Below the pieces are notes generated by a model. The model did no database searches. It saw only the letters and a list, made by a program, of their open reading frames with translations, and was not told the DNA's origin. A DNA stretch of 64,000 nt from Campylobacter iguaniorum. Its GTDB lineage: Bacteria > Campylobacterota > Campylobacteria > Campylobacterales > Campylobacteraceae. The stretch lies in NCBI RefSeq assembly GCF_000736415.1, contig NZ_CP009043.1:744001-808000 (forward strand), given 5' to 3'. Below are positions 45,837 to 55,919 of this stretch, piece by piece (the first letter of the stretch is position 1; each line of letters starts with the position of its first letter). The position numbers were made by a program, and so were the translations under genes.

Positions 45837-47058
45837 TCTCGCTTTTGCTACCATTTACACTGTGATAAATGGTAGTTTGATACTTAAAAGCGTAGTATTT
45901 TAAAAGCAATTTTTGCAAAACTGGCTCGGTTGAGGGCATAAACCACGCATTATTTGTGATAGCCACTACAAACTCAGGTTTGCTTGCATAAATCTCATCT
46001 CTTGAGGCTTCATAGCAGATTGCATTTGTTATTTTAATACCATCTATTTCGTACTGGCTCACGCTTTTTGCTGAGCTAAAATCAGAGCTTCCACCAAAAA
46101 ATATTTTATTGATAAAATCAGCCATAAATTTAGGCAGCGGAACTTCTTCCCCAAATGGCACCAAAACTACTTTATCGAATCTTTTTACATTGCCATTTTG
46201 AAACAAAAACGCCGAATTATAGGTAGTTTTATTCTCATATCCTAAAGAGCCAGTAAGTATGGTTATATCTTTAGAAAGCTCTTTAAGGTAAGCAAAAAGC
46301 TCGCTTTGACGCTCCAAAAATAGCGGAAATGCAGTTTCTGGCAAGATGACAAATTTAGCTCCATTATTTATGGCATTGTGGATTAAGCCAATATTCATTT
46401 CTATTATGTCGCTTGTATATTTTTTATCCCATTTTTTGTTTTGGTCGATTTGCGTGTTTGTAAGTTCCACGCTAAAAGGGAGTAAATTTGGCTGGCTTGG
46501 CTTTAAATTTAGATTTAAAAGCATTAAAATAGCTAAAATGACAAAGCCAAATTTAAATTTCTTACTAAGTATAAGTCCAGCTAAAACTGCTCCAAGCGAC
46601 CAAATGGAAGGCTTAAAAATAGTGCCGACAAAGATTAATTCTAGATTAAACCAGTTGAAATTAAACGGATAAAAATAGTCTAAAGCCACAAGCAAAATTG
46701 CTCTTAAAATTTGGCTTTTAAAATATCCAGCTATTAAAAACAAAAGCCCATAAACAAGCCCAATTGCGATGATTTCAAGAGGTATGAGATACCAAAAACC
46801 ATAATAAACAAGGCTAAAACTAATCCAATAAAACCACAAAATCCCTACAAAAAATCCAGTCCAAAACCAAGTTTTTTTATCTAAATTTAGTAGTAAATAC
46901 AAGCCAAAAATAGCCAAAAAACAGCCGATATAATTTAGAATTACAATCTCAAAAATTGATAAAAATATAAAAAAAGATAGTAAAGTTGCTATGGCAAAGC
47001 CATTTATTATAAAATTTAAGGTAGAATAACTACTTAAATTTTTTTTACTAAAGGACAT
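45823..47058 (-). CDS. lnt: Apolipoprotein N-acyltransferase Lnt
   Basis: An integral membrane enzyme (411 residues from this start) that adds the third acyl chain to lipoproteins. Hydrophobic N-terminal helices occupy about the first 190 residues; the nitrilase-like domain follows with Glu in VILPETAFPLF, Lys in RFDKVVLVPFGEEVPLP and Cys in NAICYEASRDE, the catalytic triad. The start is uncertain: ATG at 47058 (MSFSKKNLSS) is two bases from the divergent yajC ATG, while an ATG at 47088 has a better AGAGG site and would overlap yajC by 28 bases. Short for Lnt (usually about 500) but typical of Campylobacter. Confidence 0.88.
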   Translation of the reverse strand: MSFSKKNLSSYSTLNFIINGFAIATLLSFFIFLSIFEIVILNYIGCFLAIFGLYLLLNLDKKTWFWTGFFVGILWFYWISFSLVYYGFWYLIPLEIIAIGLVYGLLFLIAGYFKSQILRAILLVALDYFYPFNFNWFNLELIFVGTIFKPSIWSLGAVLAGLILSKKFKFGFVILAILMLLNLNLKPSQPNLLPFSVELTNTQIDQNKKWDKKYTSDIIEMNIGLIHNAINNGAKFVILPETAFPLFLERQSELFAYLKELSKDITILTGSLGYENKTTYNSAFLFQNGNVKRFDKVVLVPFGEEVPLPKFMADFINKIFFGGSSDFSSAKSVSQYEIDGIKITNAICYEASRDEIYASKPEFVVAITNNAWFMPSTEPVLQKLLLKYYAFKYQTTIYHSVNGSKSEIITP

Positions 47059-47060
47059 CC

Positions 47061-47348
47061 ATGCAAGAAGGAAATATTCTGACTTCATTACTACCTCTAA
47101 TTGTGCTATTTGCAATTTTTTACTTTTTGGTTATCAGACCACAGCAAAAACAGCAAAAACAGCACAAAGCTATGCTCGAAGCACTCCAAAAAGGCGATAA
47201 AATCGTTACAAATGGAGGACTAGTTTGCGAAGTGGTAAAACCAGAGGATGATTTTATCAAAGTTAAGCTTAATGATGATGTAATTGTTAGGATTGACCGT
47301 GCTTTTGTTGCTAAAAAACTAGAGAAAATCGGCAGCGAAAATGCGTAG
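47061..47348 (+). CDS. yajC: Preprotein translocase subunit YajC
   Basis: A 95-residue accessory protein of SecDF. One membrane helix (about 10-27, SLLPLIVLFAIFYFLVIRPQ) with the hallmark RPQQKQQKQHK after it, then the soluble domain ALQKGDKIVTNGGLVCEV. First gene of the long plus-strand series. Ribosome site AAAGGA lies inside the divergent lnt start region. Confidence 0.95.
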   Translation: MQEGNILTSLLPLIVLFAIFYFLVIRPQQKQQKQHKAMLEALQKGDKIVTNGGLVCEVVKPEDDFIKVKLNDDVIVRIDRAFVAKKLEKIGSENA

Positions 47349-48930
47349 TGGTAAAATAACTTATAGACTAGTTATTTTTATTTTGGCTTTGATATTTGGG
47401 CTTGGCTTTTCTATGCCAAGCTTTTTACAAAGCCAAAGTGGTCACAAAATAAGCTTAGGTCTAGATTTGCAAGGTGGACTTCATATGTTGCTTGGCGTAC
47501 AAACTGATGAGGCGCTCGCTTCAAAGGTTAAATCAGTCGCATCAAGTATTAGATATTTTACAAATAAAAATGATATTTTAGTAGATAGTTTAAAAATAGA
47601 ACCAGACGCTGTAAAACTCACTATTTTAGACGGCGATGATGTAAAAAAAATAAATGAAATGCTAAAAAGCATAAAGGGTCTTGATGTAAAGCAAGATGCC
47701 CTAAGCTACACAATCACTCTAACAGAACAAGAAAAAATAGACACACAAAAATACGCAGTAGATCAAGCAGTAGAGACTATCAGAAACAGGCTTGACCAAT
47801 TTGGCTTAGCTGAGCCAACAGTAGCAAAACAAGGCGAAAAAGACATTCTTGTCGAGCTTCCTGGTATAAAAACTGCAGCTGATGAGCAAAGAGCAAAAGA
47901 TCTTATAGCAAAGGCAGCTCATCTTCAACTTATGGCTCTTGATGATAAACGCCAAGACCAAGCTCAGAGCATATCAGCAGCCGACGCAGCAGCTTATGGC
48001 GATGTGATCTATCCAGATGTGAAAAATCAAAATTTCAAATATCTTATCAAAGATATTCCAGTTTTAGATGGAAGTATGCTAGTTGATGCTAGAGTGGCTT
48101 TTGATAATCAAACAAACTCTCCTATTATAAATTTCACTCTCAATGCTGAGGGCGCTAGAATATTTGGTGATTTTACAGGCTCAAATGTAGGCAAACGCCT
48201 TGCTATCGTGCTTGATGGCAAAGTATATTCAGCTCCAGTGATAAATGAAAGAATAGGTGGCGGAAGTGGTCAGATAAGTGGCGGGTTTAGCGTAGAAGAG
48301 GCTCACGACGTGGCTATTGCTCTAAGAAGTGGCGCGCTTTTGGCTCCTGTTAAAATGCTAGAAAAAAGAAGCATCGGACCAAGCCTTGGTCAGCAAAGTA
48401 TAGATCAAAGTATGGTTGCGCTTGCTGGTGGAGCGATTTTGGTCGTGCTATTTATGGTTATAGTTTATGGTTTGGCTGGAATTTTAGCAAACATTGCTCT
48501 TGTAGTAAATATCCTTATATTAGTTGCTATAATGGCGCTGTTTGGTGCGACTCTTACACTGCCTGGTATGGCTGGTATCTTGCTAACTATAGGTATGGCA
48601 GTCGATGCAAATGTCATCATAAATGAGCGTATAAGAGAGCTTCTAAAACAGGGTCAAAGTGTAAGCGTGAGTATCCAAAGAGGATATGAAAACGCTATGA
48701 GTGCGATCGTGGATTCAAATTTAACCACTCTTATAACTTCAGCAGCTCTTTATGCTTATGGAACTGGTCCTGTTAAAGGTTTTGCCGTTACTATGAGTAT
48801 AGGAATTATTGCTTCAATGCTTACAGCGATTCTTGGAACGCATGGTATGTTTGAGTTTTTAACTAAAAAAATAGAAAATAGCAAAAATACAGTTTTATGG
48901 TTTGGCTATAAGATAAGAAAGGCGGCATAA
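47341..48930 (+). CDS. secD: Protein translocase subunit SecD
   Basis: A 529-residue inner-membrane SecD that uses the proton gradient to pull exported proteins. N-terminal helix, then KISLGLDLQGGLHMLLGV, a large periplasmic P1 domain (about 60-330) with NRLDQFGLAEPTVAKQG, and six C-terminal helices including GMAGILLTIGMAVDANVIIN. Overlaps yajC by eight bases and ends on the first base of secF. Confidence 0.97.
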   Translation: MRSGKITYRLVIFILALIFGLGFSMPSFLQSQSGHKISLGLDLQGGLHMLLGVQTDEALASKVKSVASSIRYFTNKNDILVDSLKIEPDAVKLTILDGDDVKKINEMLKSIKGLDVKQDALSYTITLTEQEKIDTQKYAVDQAVETIRNRLDQFGLAEPTVAKQGEKDILVELPGIKTAADEQRAKDLIAKAAHLQLMALDDKRQDQAQSISAADAAAYGDVIYPDVKNQNFKYLIKDIPVLDGSMLVDARVAFDNQTNSPIINFTLNAEGARIFGDFTGSNVGKRLAIVLDGKVYSAPVINERIGGGSGQISGGFSVEEAHDVAIALRSGALLAPVKMLEKRSIGPSLGQQSIDQSMVALAGGAILVVLFMVIVYGLAGILANIALVVNILILVAIMALFGATLTLPGMAGILLTIGMAVDANVIINERIRELLKQGQSVSVSIQRGYENAMSAIVDSNLTTLITSAALYAYGTGPVKGFAVTMSIGIIASMLTAILGTHGMFEFLTKKIENSKNTVLWFGYKIRKAA

Positions 48931-49901
48931 TGCAGATATTTGATAAAGGCACTATTTATGATTTTATGGGCAAAAGATGGATATTTTTTGCTATGTCTTT
49001 TGTGCTATTTTTTGGCTCTATAGTTTTGCTTGCTACAAAAGGTCTAAACTATGGTATAGACTTTTCTGGCGGTACTTTGATACAAGTCAAATACGAAGGC
49101 AATGCCCCACTTGAACTAATAAGATCGAAGCTTGCTACAAACGAAACTCTAAAAAATGCAAATGTAACAGAATTTGGTAGTGCTGAGGAGATTACTATAA
49201 GATATGCTGGAAGTAGTGATAGTCTTGGCTCAAATCCTGGTGAAGTAGTTTCAAATCTGCTAGCTGATACTGGTAAATTTGAGATAAGAAGAGTTGATGT
49301 CGTCGGACCAAAAGTCGGTAGCGAACTAAGAGAAAAAGGTATCATGGCTGTGGCTGTTTCGCTTGTGCTTATACTTTTATATATAGCTGTGAGGTTTGAG
49401 TGGAGATTTGCATTAGCAGCTATTTTTAGCGAAATCCATGACGTAGTCATTACTCTTGGAGCTATTAGTTTGCTTAGCATTGATGTAAATTTAGATACAC
49501 TTGCAGCAGTTTTGACAGTGCTTGGATACTCACTAAATGATACTATTATCATATTTGATAGAATTAGAGAGAGTGTGACAGAGAGCAAAACAATTAAACT
49601 AACTCAGCTGATAAACGAGTCTGTTTCTATGACTTTGCCAAGGACGATTATGACATCTATCACGACTATGTTAGCGGTTTTGGTGTTATTTTTCTATGGT
49701 GGAGATATGATACATGGATTTTCTATTATTATGATAGTAGGTATCATCATAGGAACTATAAGTTCAGTATTTATCGCTGCTCCTATGCTTGTTTGGTTTA
49801 AATTTAACGTGACAAATTATAGAGCGCATTTAGCAGATAAAGAACGCAACAAAAAAGAGAAAGAAAAAATTCGTGCTATGTATGAAAAAGGCACTGTATA
49901 A
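48930..49901 (+). CDS. secF: Protein translocase subunit SecF
   Basis: A 323-residue SecF partner of SecD. Motifs: GLNYGIDFSGGTLIQVKY, the VGPKVGSELREKG block and, in the helical part, VLTVLGYSLNDTIIIFDRIRE and LPRTIMTSITTMLAVLVLF. Six membrane helices expected. Starts on the last base of the secD stop. Confidence 0.97.
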   Translation: MQIFDKGTIYDFMGKRWIFFAMSFVLFFGSIVLLATKGLNYGIDFSGGTLIQVKYEGNAPLELIRSKLATNETLKNANVTEFGSAEEITIRYAGSSDSLGSNPGEVVSNLLADTGKFEIRRVDVVGPKVGSELREKGIMAVAVSLVLILLYIAVRFEWRFALAAIFSEIHDVVITLGAISLLSIDVNLDTLAAVLTVLGYSLNDTIIIFDRIRESVTESKTIKLTQLINESVSMTLPRTIMTSITTMLAVLVLFFYGGDMIHGFSIIMIVGIIIGTISSVFIAAPMLVWFKFNVTNYRAHLADKERNKKEKEKIRAMYEKGTV

Positions 49902-49910
49902 GGAGTTTTT

Positions 49911-50249
49911 ATGAACTGGGGAAAGGTTATTTACACTTTTTTTGCTCTGATGAGCCTTACTACGACAGCAGGGTTTTTGTATGATAAAAGTGAGATTACG
50001 CTATTTATCGCAGCGAGTATAAATTTGATTTCTACACTTTTAAAAGTAGGTGTGAGAAATATGCTATCAGCCGAGCTATTTGCTAGCTCGCTTGTGGCTG
50101 ATTTGCATTTGATACCAGCTTTTGTGTTTTTAGTGACAGCTGGAAATATGACTGTAGTTTACGCTCTAGTGATTGGTGGAGCTATAGCAAATGTATTTTC
50201 AATGTTTTTACTTTTAACCGAAGCTAGTAAGACAAGAGATGAATTCTAA
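49911..50249 (+). CDS. Small conserved membrane protein (probably DUF6394)
   Basis: A 112-residue protein with three to four membrane helices (about 5-23, 29-44, 65-80, 83-103). It is conserved next to secDF and leuS in Campylobacterota; I believe this is DUF6394, recalled from memory. The function is unknown. The position between secF and leuS suggests nothing more than co-transcription. A good AAGGAG ribosome site precedes the ATG. Confidence 0.75.
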   Translation: MNWGKVIYTFFALMSLTTTAGFLYDKSEITLFIAASINLISTLLKVGVRNMLSAELFASSLVADLHLIPAFVFLVTAGNMTVVYALVIGGAIANVFSMFLLLTEASKTRDEF

Positions 50250-50257
50250 GGATAATT

Positions 50258-52693
50258 ATGGAATATAAAGCTAAAAATATTGAATACAAATGGCAAGAAA
50301 TTTGGAAAAAAGATGGCTATAGTGAGCCAAAAGATGATTATACTTTACCTAAAAAATACATTCTTTCTATGTTTCCATATCCAAGCGGTAGGCTTCACAT
50401 GGGGCACGTTAGAAACTACAGCATAGGCGACGCTCTTAGTAGATATTATAGAAATAGGGGTTACAACGTTCTTCAGCCAATTGGTTTTGATAGTTTTGGT
50501 ATGCCAGCAGAAAATGCGGCGATTAAGCACAAAATCCACCCAAAAATTTGGACTTATGAAAATATTGATTATATGATAAAAGAGCTTGATTCTTTGGGAT
50601 TTAGCTTTTCTAAAAAAAGGCTTTTAGCTACTAGCGATCCACTTTATACAAGGTGGGAACAAGAGTTTTTCATCAAAATGTATGAAAAAGGTATGGTTTA
50701 TAGAAAATCAGCTATAGTAAACTGGTGTGAAAGCGACCAAACTGTCCTAGCCAACGAGCAAGTAGAAGATGGCAAGTGTTGGAGGTGCGGTAATGAAGTA
50801 GTCCAAAAAGAGATGCCTGGATATTATCTTAAGATAACAGATTACGCTGATGAGCTTTTGGAGTGTTTAAAAGGGCTTGAGGGCAAGTGGCCAAACCAAG
50901 TTTTGACAATGCAAGAAAACTGGATAGGCAAGAGTTTTGGTCTTGAATTTGAGTTTAAATTTGACGAGCAAAGTAAGGCTAAGCTTGATGGAATAGATGG
51001 ATTTAAGGTATTTACCACTAGACCTGATACAATATACGGCGTTAGCTACACAGCCTTAGCTCCGGAGCATGAAGTCATCAGAAAACTACTTGCTAAAGGG
51101 CTTTTAAGTGATGAAAAAGCTTCAAAACTAAAATCCATAATCAATCAAAGTCCAAGAGAGAGACAAACTAGTGGAAAAGATGGTGTGGCTTTGGATTTGC
51201 ACGTAATTCATCCTTTGACAAAAGAGAAAATCCCAGTTTGGTGTGCGAATTTTGTCCTTAGCGGATATGGAAGTGGCGCTGTTATGGCAGTCCCAGCTCA
51301 TGATGAGAGAGATTATGAGTTTGCTACTACTTTTGGTCTTGATATCAAAAAAGTCATAGATGCAAATGAGCTTCCATATTGTGAGAAAAATGGAGTTTAC
51401 ATAAACTCAGATATTATTAATGGCATGGATTACGAAAATGCAAGTGCAGCCATAATAGCTAAATTTGAAAATGATAATCTAGGTAAAAGGATTACAAACT
51501 ACAAGCTTAGAGATTGGGGAATTTCTCGCCAAAGATACTGGGGAGCTCCTATTCCTATGATCCACTGCCCAAAATGTGGAGTAGTGGCTGAAAAGCTAGA
51601 AAATCTTCCGGTAGCACTACCTGAAGATGTGGTTATCACTGGAGAGGGAAATCCACTAGATAAACATCCAAGCTTCAAGCATTGCACCTGCCCAAAATGC
51701 GGCGCGGAGGCAAGAAGAGAAACCGATACAATGGATACGTTTTTTGAAAGCAGTTGGTATTTTGCAAGGTATGCAAGCGATGAAAGGACTTGGGAGCAAG
51801 TCGCGTTTGACAAAAAAAGCGTTGATTATTGGATGAATGTAGATCAATACATTGGCGGCATCGAACACGCTATTTTACACCTGCTTTATGCGAGATTTTT
51901 CCAAAAAGCTTTAAGAGATTTAGGATATTTGCGTGATAGCGAACCATTTGCTAGCTTGCTTACTCAAGGAATGGTTCTAAAAGATGGTGCTAAAATGAGT
52001 AAGAGCAAAGGCAATACGGTCGATCCTGATGATATCATTGCAAAATACGGTGCTGATACTGCAAGGCTATTCATACTTTTTGCAGCTCCACCACAAAAAG
52101 AGCTTGAATGGAATGATAGTGCAGTTGATGGTGCATTTAAGTTTATAAACAGGCTTTATGATAGAAGCGATAAGGCTTACAAGACAACTACTTTACCTGC
52201 CATAAACCACGCAAATTTAAGCAAAGAAGAGAAATACGCAAGGCTAAAAGTCTATGAAGCTCTTAAAAAATCAAAAGATGTTTTTGAAAATAGTTTTGCT
52301 TTTAACACATTAATCGCAGCTTGTATGGAAGCCTTAAATGCACTAAACGCTCAAGAAAACGCAGATATTTGGACTGAGGGTTATTTTGTGATTTTGAATC
52401 TGCTTGAGCCGATCATTCCACATGCTTGTTGGGAGCTTAGCAATGAGCTTTTTGAGCTGAAAAACTTCATAAAGATTGATTTGGTAGATGAAGTTTTTGT
52501 AAGCGATACAATAAGTCTAGCTATCACAGTAAATGGCAAAAGACGTGGTGAGATAGAAGCAAGTGCTAACGCTACTCAAAACGAAGTCTTGCAAATGGCT
52601 AAAGTTGCAGTAGCAAAATGGATAGAGGGCAAAGAGATTATCAAAGAAATTTATGTGCCAAACAAGCTTGTAAATTTAGTAATCAAGGGATAA
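50258..52693 (+). CDS. leuS: Leucyl-tRNA synthetase
   Basis: An 811-residue class I synthetase. HIGH-type motif in [21 protein letters not shown] (near residue 42), the zinc-like [13 protein letters not shown] region and cysteine pairs CWRCG and CPKCG, the CP1 editing domain with [12 protein letters not shown], and KMSKS in [18 protein letters not shown] near 580. The C-terminal domain ends [16 protein letters not shown]. Length fits bacterial LeuRS. Confidence 0.97.
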   Translation: MEYKAKNIEYKWQEIWKKDGYSEPKDDYTLPKKYILSMFPYPSGRLHMGHVRNYSIGDALSRYYRNRGYNVLQPIGFDSFGMPAENAAIKHKIHPKIWTYENIDYMIKELDSLGFSFSKKRLLATSDPLYTRWEQEFFIKMYEKGMVYRKSAIVNWCESDQTVLANEQVEDGKCWRCGNEVVQKEMPGYYLKITDYADELLECLKGLEGKWPNQVLTMQENWIGKSFGLEFEFKFDEQSKAKLDGIDGFKVFTTRPDTIYGVSYTALAPEHEVIRKLLAKGLLSDEKASKLKSIINQSPRERQTSGKDGVALDLHVIHPLTKEKIPVWCANFVLSGYGSGAVMAVPAHDERDYEFATTFGLDIKKVIDANELPYCEKNGVYINSDIINGMDYENASAAIIAKFENDNLGKRITNYKLRDWGISRQRYWGAPIPMIHCPKCGVVAEKLENLPVALPEDVVITGEGNPLDKHPSFKHCTCPKCGAEARRETDTMDTFFESSWYFARYASDERTWEQVAFDKKSVDYWMNVDQYIGGIEHAILHLLYARFFQKALRDLGYLRDSEPFASLLTQGMVLKDGAKMSKSKGNTVDPDDIIAKYGADTARLFILFAAPPQKELEWNDSAVDGAFKFINRLYDRSDKAYKTTTLPAINHANLSKEEKYARLKVYEALKKSKDVFENSFAFNTLIAACMEALNALNAQENADIWTEGYFVILNLLEPIIPHACWELSNELFELKNFIKIDLVDEVFVSDTISLAITVNGKRRGEIEASANATQNEVLQMAKVAVAKWIEGKEIIKEIYVPNKLVNLVIKG

Positions 52694-52694
52694 T

Positions 52695-53231
52695 ATGAAA
52701 ATACTATTAAATTTGATGATGATTGTGTTTTTGTTTGGTTGTGGCTACAAGCCAGTTTCTAAGGTATCTGATGATATTTTGGGTGATAATGTGTGGGTTG
52801 ATGTCATTATGAGTAAAACAGATCCACAAAACACAGTTGCCATCAAAGATAGTATAAGAGAGGGTATCATAAAAAGACTCGGTAAAGATCTAGCTCAAAA
52901 AGACAGCTCAGAAACAGCCATAGTGGCAAGTATCGCCTCTTTGACATTTAACCCTATTATATATGACCAATTTGGCTACGCTACAGCTTATAAGGCAAAT
53001 TTGGTTGTAAATTTCAGGGTTAAATTCCAAAATGGAGAGATAAGAAATCTATCCACTTCTGGAGAATACGACTTTCAAGTTACAAAAAGAGTTAAAAATA
53101 CAAGATACACTGATAGTATTATAAGTGACAAAGATAGATATGAAGCCATCAAAAATGCATCTTCTGAAGCATTTGGTGAGTTTATATCTAAACTAGCTAT
53201 TGAGGGTTTTAGAAATGGCAAGCATAATTAA
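52695..53231 (+). CDS. lptE: LPS-assembly lipoprotein LptE
   Basis: A 178-residue lipoprotein with lipobox LFGC (Cys16) after a short signal. The fold segments VWVDVIMSKTDPQNTVAIKD and SIREGIIKRLGKDLAQ, then SGEYDFQVTK match the LptE pattern seen in Campylobacter (Cj1090c position). It should plug the LptD barrel in the outer membrane. Starts right after the leuS stop and overlaps the GGDEF gene by 17 bases. Confidence 0.82.
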   Translation: MKILLNLMMIVFLFGCGYKPVSKVSDDILGDNVWVDVIMSKTDPQNTVAIKDSIREGIIKRLGKDLAQKDSSETAIVASIASLTFNPIIYDQFGYATAYKANLVVNFRVKFQNGEIRNLSTSGEYDFQVTKRVKNTRYTDSIISDKDRYEAIKNASSEAFGEFISKLAIEGFRNGKHN

Positions 53232-54756
53232 TGAAGTCATAAAAGATGCGATAAAAGAGGCAAATGCAAAACATTTAGTTTTAACTCCAGATAATTACTA
53301 TTCTGTATTTTGCGAAGTGGCAAAAAAAAGAGGCATAGTCGTAGAAGACTGCCAAAAACTAGAAAAATATATGTCCAAGCTAGATAGCCCATATCAGCTT
53401 GAGCTAAAAAAGATGAACGTCAAAAATGTCGATGAGCTTTTTGCTTATATCAGCTCAAGACTTAACCGCTTAAATCCAGCAGACACAACAAAACTCTTAC
53501 AATCTTTAGTCATTCTAAATAAAAGAATATTGCAAAGTATTAATGTTTTACACAACACTGAAGCTAAAAATTTATCAAATGTTAGTTTGCAGACTATAAA
53601 TAGGCAAGTTAGCGTCGATAGCGTGGAGCTTATGAAAGATAAGTGGTTTAATTTTTTAAGTAACTACGATGATAGTTACTTAAAAAAGCTAGAACCTTAT
53701 GGCATAAAGCAAAGCGATGATATCCAAAAAATCATAAATATCTTGCTAAAAGCCAAGCTAAATCCAAGTGAAAATTTAGACTTAAAAGATATTGCCGAGC
53801 TTGTAGTAGCAGCACTTGTGCCGTCAATCGCTTCAAGTATGAATGATGAGCTAGCTTCCATAAGCAGCGAGCTTTCTAAGCAGCCAGAGCTTTTACAAAG
53901 TACAGGCATGCAAGATGATATCAAAAGATTTATATTAAAAAGAGTTGATCTTGATAAAAATGAGTTCAAAAATAAAATAGGCACACTAGATGAAATTTTA
54001 AATGATATTGATAGCAAAATAAGCCATTTTATTAGCATATCAAGCACAAGCCAAACTGGCGTAAAAACCATCAAGCAAGATTTACACGGCGTAAACATAG
54101 CTGGAGATTACACTTTAGTCAAAGAAAAGCTTATAAATATAGCAAATTCACTTGACATCGAGATTTCTGATTTTTTATCAAAAATGAATGAAAGCGATAA
54201 AACCATAAAAGCTTTGCAAAGCAAAGTAAGTGAGCTAGAAGCCAAGCTTGATGAGGCTAGAGAAGAGATACAAAACGACTTTTTGACCGGAGTTGGAAGT
54301 AAAAAAGCCTTTAATATAGAGCTAAACCGCATAGAAAGTGTTTATCAAAGATATGGTGTGGAGTATTGTATATGCTTCTTTGATATCGATCATTTCAAAA
54401 CTGTAAACGACACTTACGGGCATGACGCTGGAGATACTATACTCTCAACAGTTGGAAAAATACTCAAAAAATACTCAAGAGATGTTGATTTTGTCGGTAG
54501 ATATGGTGGCGAAGAGTTTGTAGTCATACTTCCAAGGACAAGCAAGCAAGACGCCATTTTGTTTGCACAAAAAATATTAAAAAGCATATCTGGATTTAAG
54601 TTTATATATAAAGACGAAGAGATACGCATAACCATAAGTTGTGGCGTGGCTTCAAGGATAAAACACGCAACTAGCAAAGAAACATTACAAAAAGCAGATG
54701 AACACCTTTATGAGGCTAAAAACTCAGGCAGAAACTGCATTAAATATGGACAATGA
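53215..54756 (+). CDS. GGDEF-domain diguanylate cyclase
   Basis: A 513-residue cytoplasmic protein. The C-terminal GGDEF domain (about 350-513) keeps the active site as GGEEF (431-435) and has RDVD exactly five residues before it, the RxxD product-inhibition site; DIDHFKTVNDTYGHDAGD is also intact. It should therefore make c-di-GMP. The long N-terminal region (about 1-330) is helical, has no membrane segment and no sensor domain I recognise; a coiled coil (about 328-352) joins the two. I use the ATG at 53215 (MASIINEVIK); the frame opens with a TTG five codons earlier. It overlaps lptE. Confidence 0.92.
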   Translation: MASIINEVIKDAIKEANAKHLVLTPDNYYSVFCEVAKKRGIVVEDCQKLEKYMSKLDSPYQLELKKMNVKNVDELFAYISSRLNRLNPADTTKLLQSLVILNKRILQSINVLHNTEAKNLSNVSLQTINRQVSVDSVELMKDKWFNFLSNYDDSYLKKLEPYGIKQSDDIQKIINILLKAKLNPSENLDLKDIAELVVAALVPSIASSMNDELASISSELSKQPELLQSTGMQDDIKRFILKRVDLDKNEFKNKIGTLDEILNDIDSKISHFISISSTSQTGVKTIKQDLHGVNIAGDYTLVKEKLINIANSLDIEISDFLSKMNESDKTIKALQSKVSELEAKLDEAREEIQNDFLTGVGSKKAFNIELNRIESVYQRYGVEYCICFFDIDHFKTVNDTYGHDAGDTILSTVGKILKKYSRDVDFVGRYGGEEFVVILPRTSKQDAILFAQKILKSISGFKFIYKDEEIRITISCGVASRIKHATSKETLQKADEHLYEAKNSGRNCIKYGQ

Positions 54757-55919
54757 TGAGCTATAAAGATTTTTTAAACTCAAAGCCAATGTATTATGAC
54801 AAGATCGATTATACAAGGTTTCCAAGGGCTTATGAGCTTATAAAATCAAAGCTAAACTTGCCCCAAATTATCCACGTAGTAGGCACAAACGGCAAGGGAA
54901 GCACTGGAAGATTTTTAGCTCAAATTTTAAAAGATAGTGGCAAAAAAGTAGCTCACTATACAAGTCCGCATATTTTTGATTTTAATGAGAGATTTTGGAT
55001 TGATGGTGAGATTTTGAAAGACGAAATCCTCCAAAACGCTCACGAGAAACTACTTGAATATTTTTCAAATTTAGATAAAAATGAAGAAAATTTTATAGAT
55101 ACTTTAAGCTATTTTGAGTGGGCTACACTAATGGCTGGCGTGGCTTTTGAGACTTGTGATGAAGTGATAATGGAAGCTGGCATGGGTGGCGAATATGACG
55201 CTACAAATGTCTTTGCTAAAAAGCTTAGCATTTTTACCCCTATTGGGCTAGATCACACTGCCATGCTTGGAGATAGTTTGGAGCAAATCGCCACCACGAA
55301 GCTAAACTCAATGCAAAATCAAGCTATTATTTCAAGCGAGTTTGCCTTGCCAGACTTAGCTAAAAGTATTGCTTTAAAAAGGCAAACCAAACTAATAAAA
55401 GCCCCAAAAACTCTTTTCGAATCAGTCCAAAAATACGCATATAAATTTGCTTTGCCAGAGTTTTTAGCCTCAAATTTAAACCTAGCATATTTTTGTGCCA
55501 AGCAGCTTGGAGTGAAAAATCTGGATGAAATAATGTCAAATTTAAACGCCCTTAGCTTGCAAGCAAGATGTCAAAAAATCTCTTCAAATTTGACTATTGA
55601 TGTCGGTCACAACGCACACGGAGCAAAAGCTTTAGCCAAGCATTTTATGGATCAAAGGGTAAATTTAATATACAATTCATTTGATGATAAAGATATAATG
55701 GCAGTTTTAAAAGAGCTTAAACCTATCATTTCAAATTTACTCATCTATGAATATGAAAGCTTTGAGAGGAAACTAGCTGGAGATAAAATCCAAAAAATAG
55801 CAGCCCAGCTCGGGATAAAATGCGCTAAATTTACCAGCTTAAAAGATGATGAGAATTACCTTGTTTTTGGCTCTTTTGTGCTGGTTTCTCACTTTATAAA
55901 GGAAACGCTTGAAAAATAA
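54753..55919 (+). CDS. folC: Folylpolyglutamate/dihydrofolate synthase FolC
   Basis: A 388-residue Mur-ligase-type enzyme. The ATP loop VVGTNGKGSTGRFLA (near residue 42), YTSPHIFDFNERFWIDG, MEAGMGGEYDATNVF and LDHTAMLGDSLEQIATTK are typical. It makes dihydrofolate and adds glutamates to folates. The ATG overlaps the GGDEF stop by four bases, and the end overlaps the next gene by 11. Confidence 0.94.
   Translation: MMSYKDFLNSKPMYYDKIDYTRFPRAYELIKSKLNLPQIIHVVGTNGKGSTGRFLAQILKDSGKKVAHYTSPHIFDFNERFWIDGEILKDEILQNAHEKLLEYFSNLDKNEENFIDTLSYFEWATLMAGVAFETCDEVIMEAGMGGEYDATNVFAKKLSIFTPIGLDHTAMLGDSLEQIATTKLNSMQNQAIISSEFALPDLAKSIALKRQTKLIKAPKTLFESVQKYAYKFALPEFLASNLNLAYFCAKQLGVKNLDEIMSNLNALSLQARCQKISSNLTIDVGHNAHGAKALAKHFMDQRVNLIYNSFDDKDIMAVLKELKPIISNLLIYEYESFERKLAGDKIQKIAAQLGIKCAKFTSLKDDENYLVFGSFVLVSHFIKETLEK

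Noticed and set aside
49049-49588. 179-codon minus-strand open frame
   Set aside because: Antisense to secF; Ser/Thr-rich shadow.
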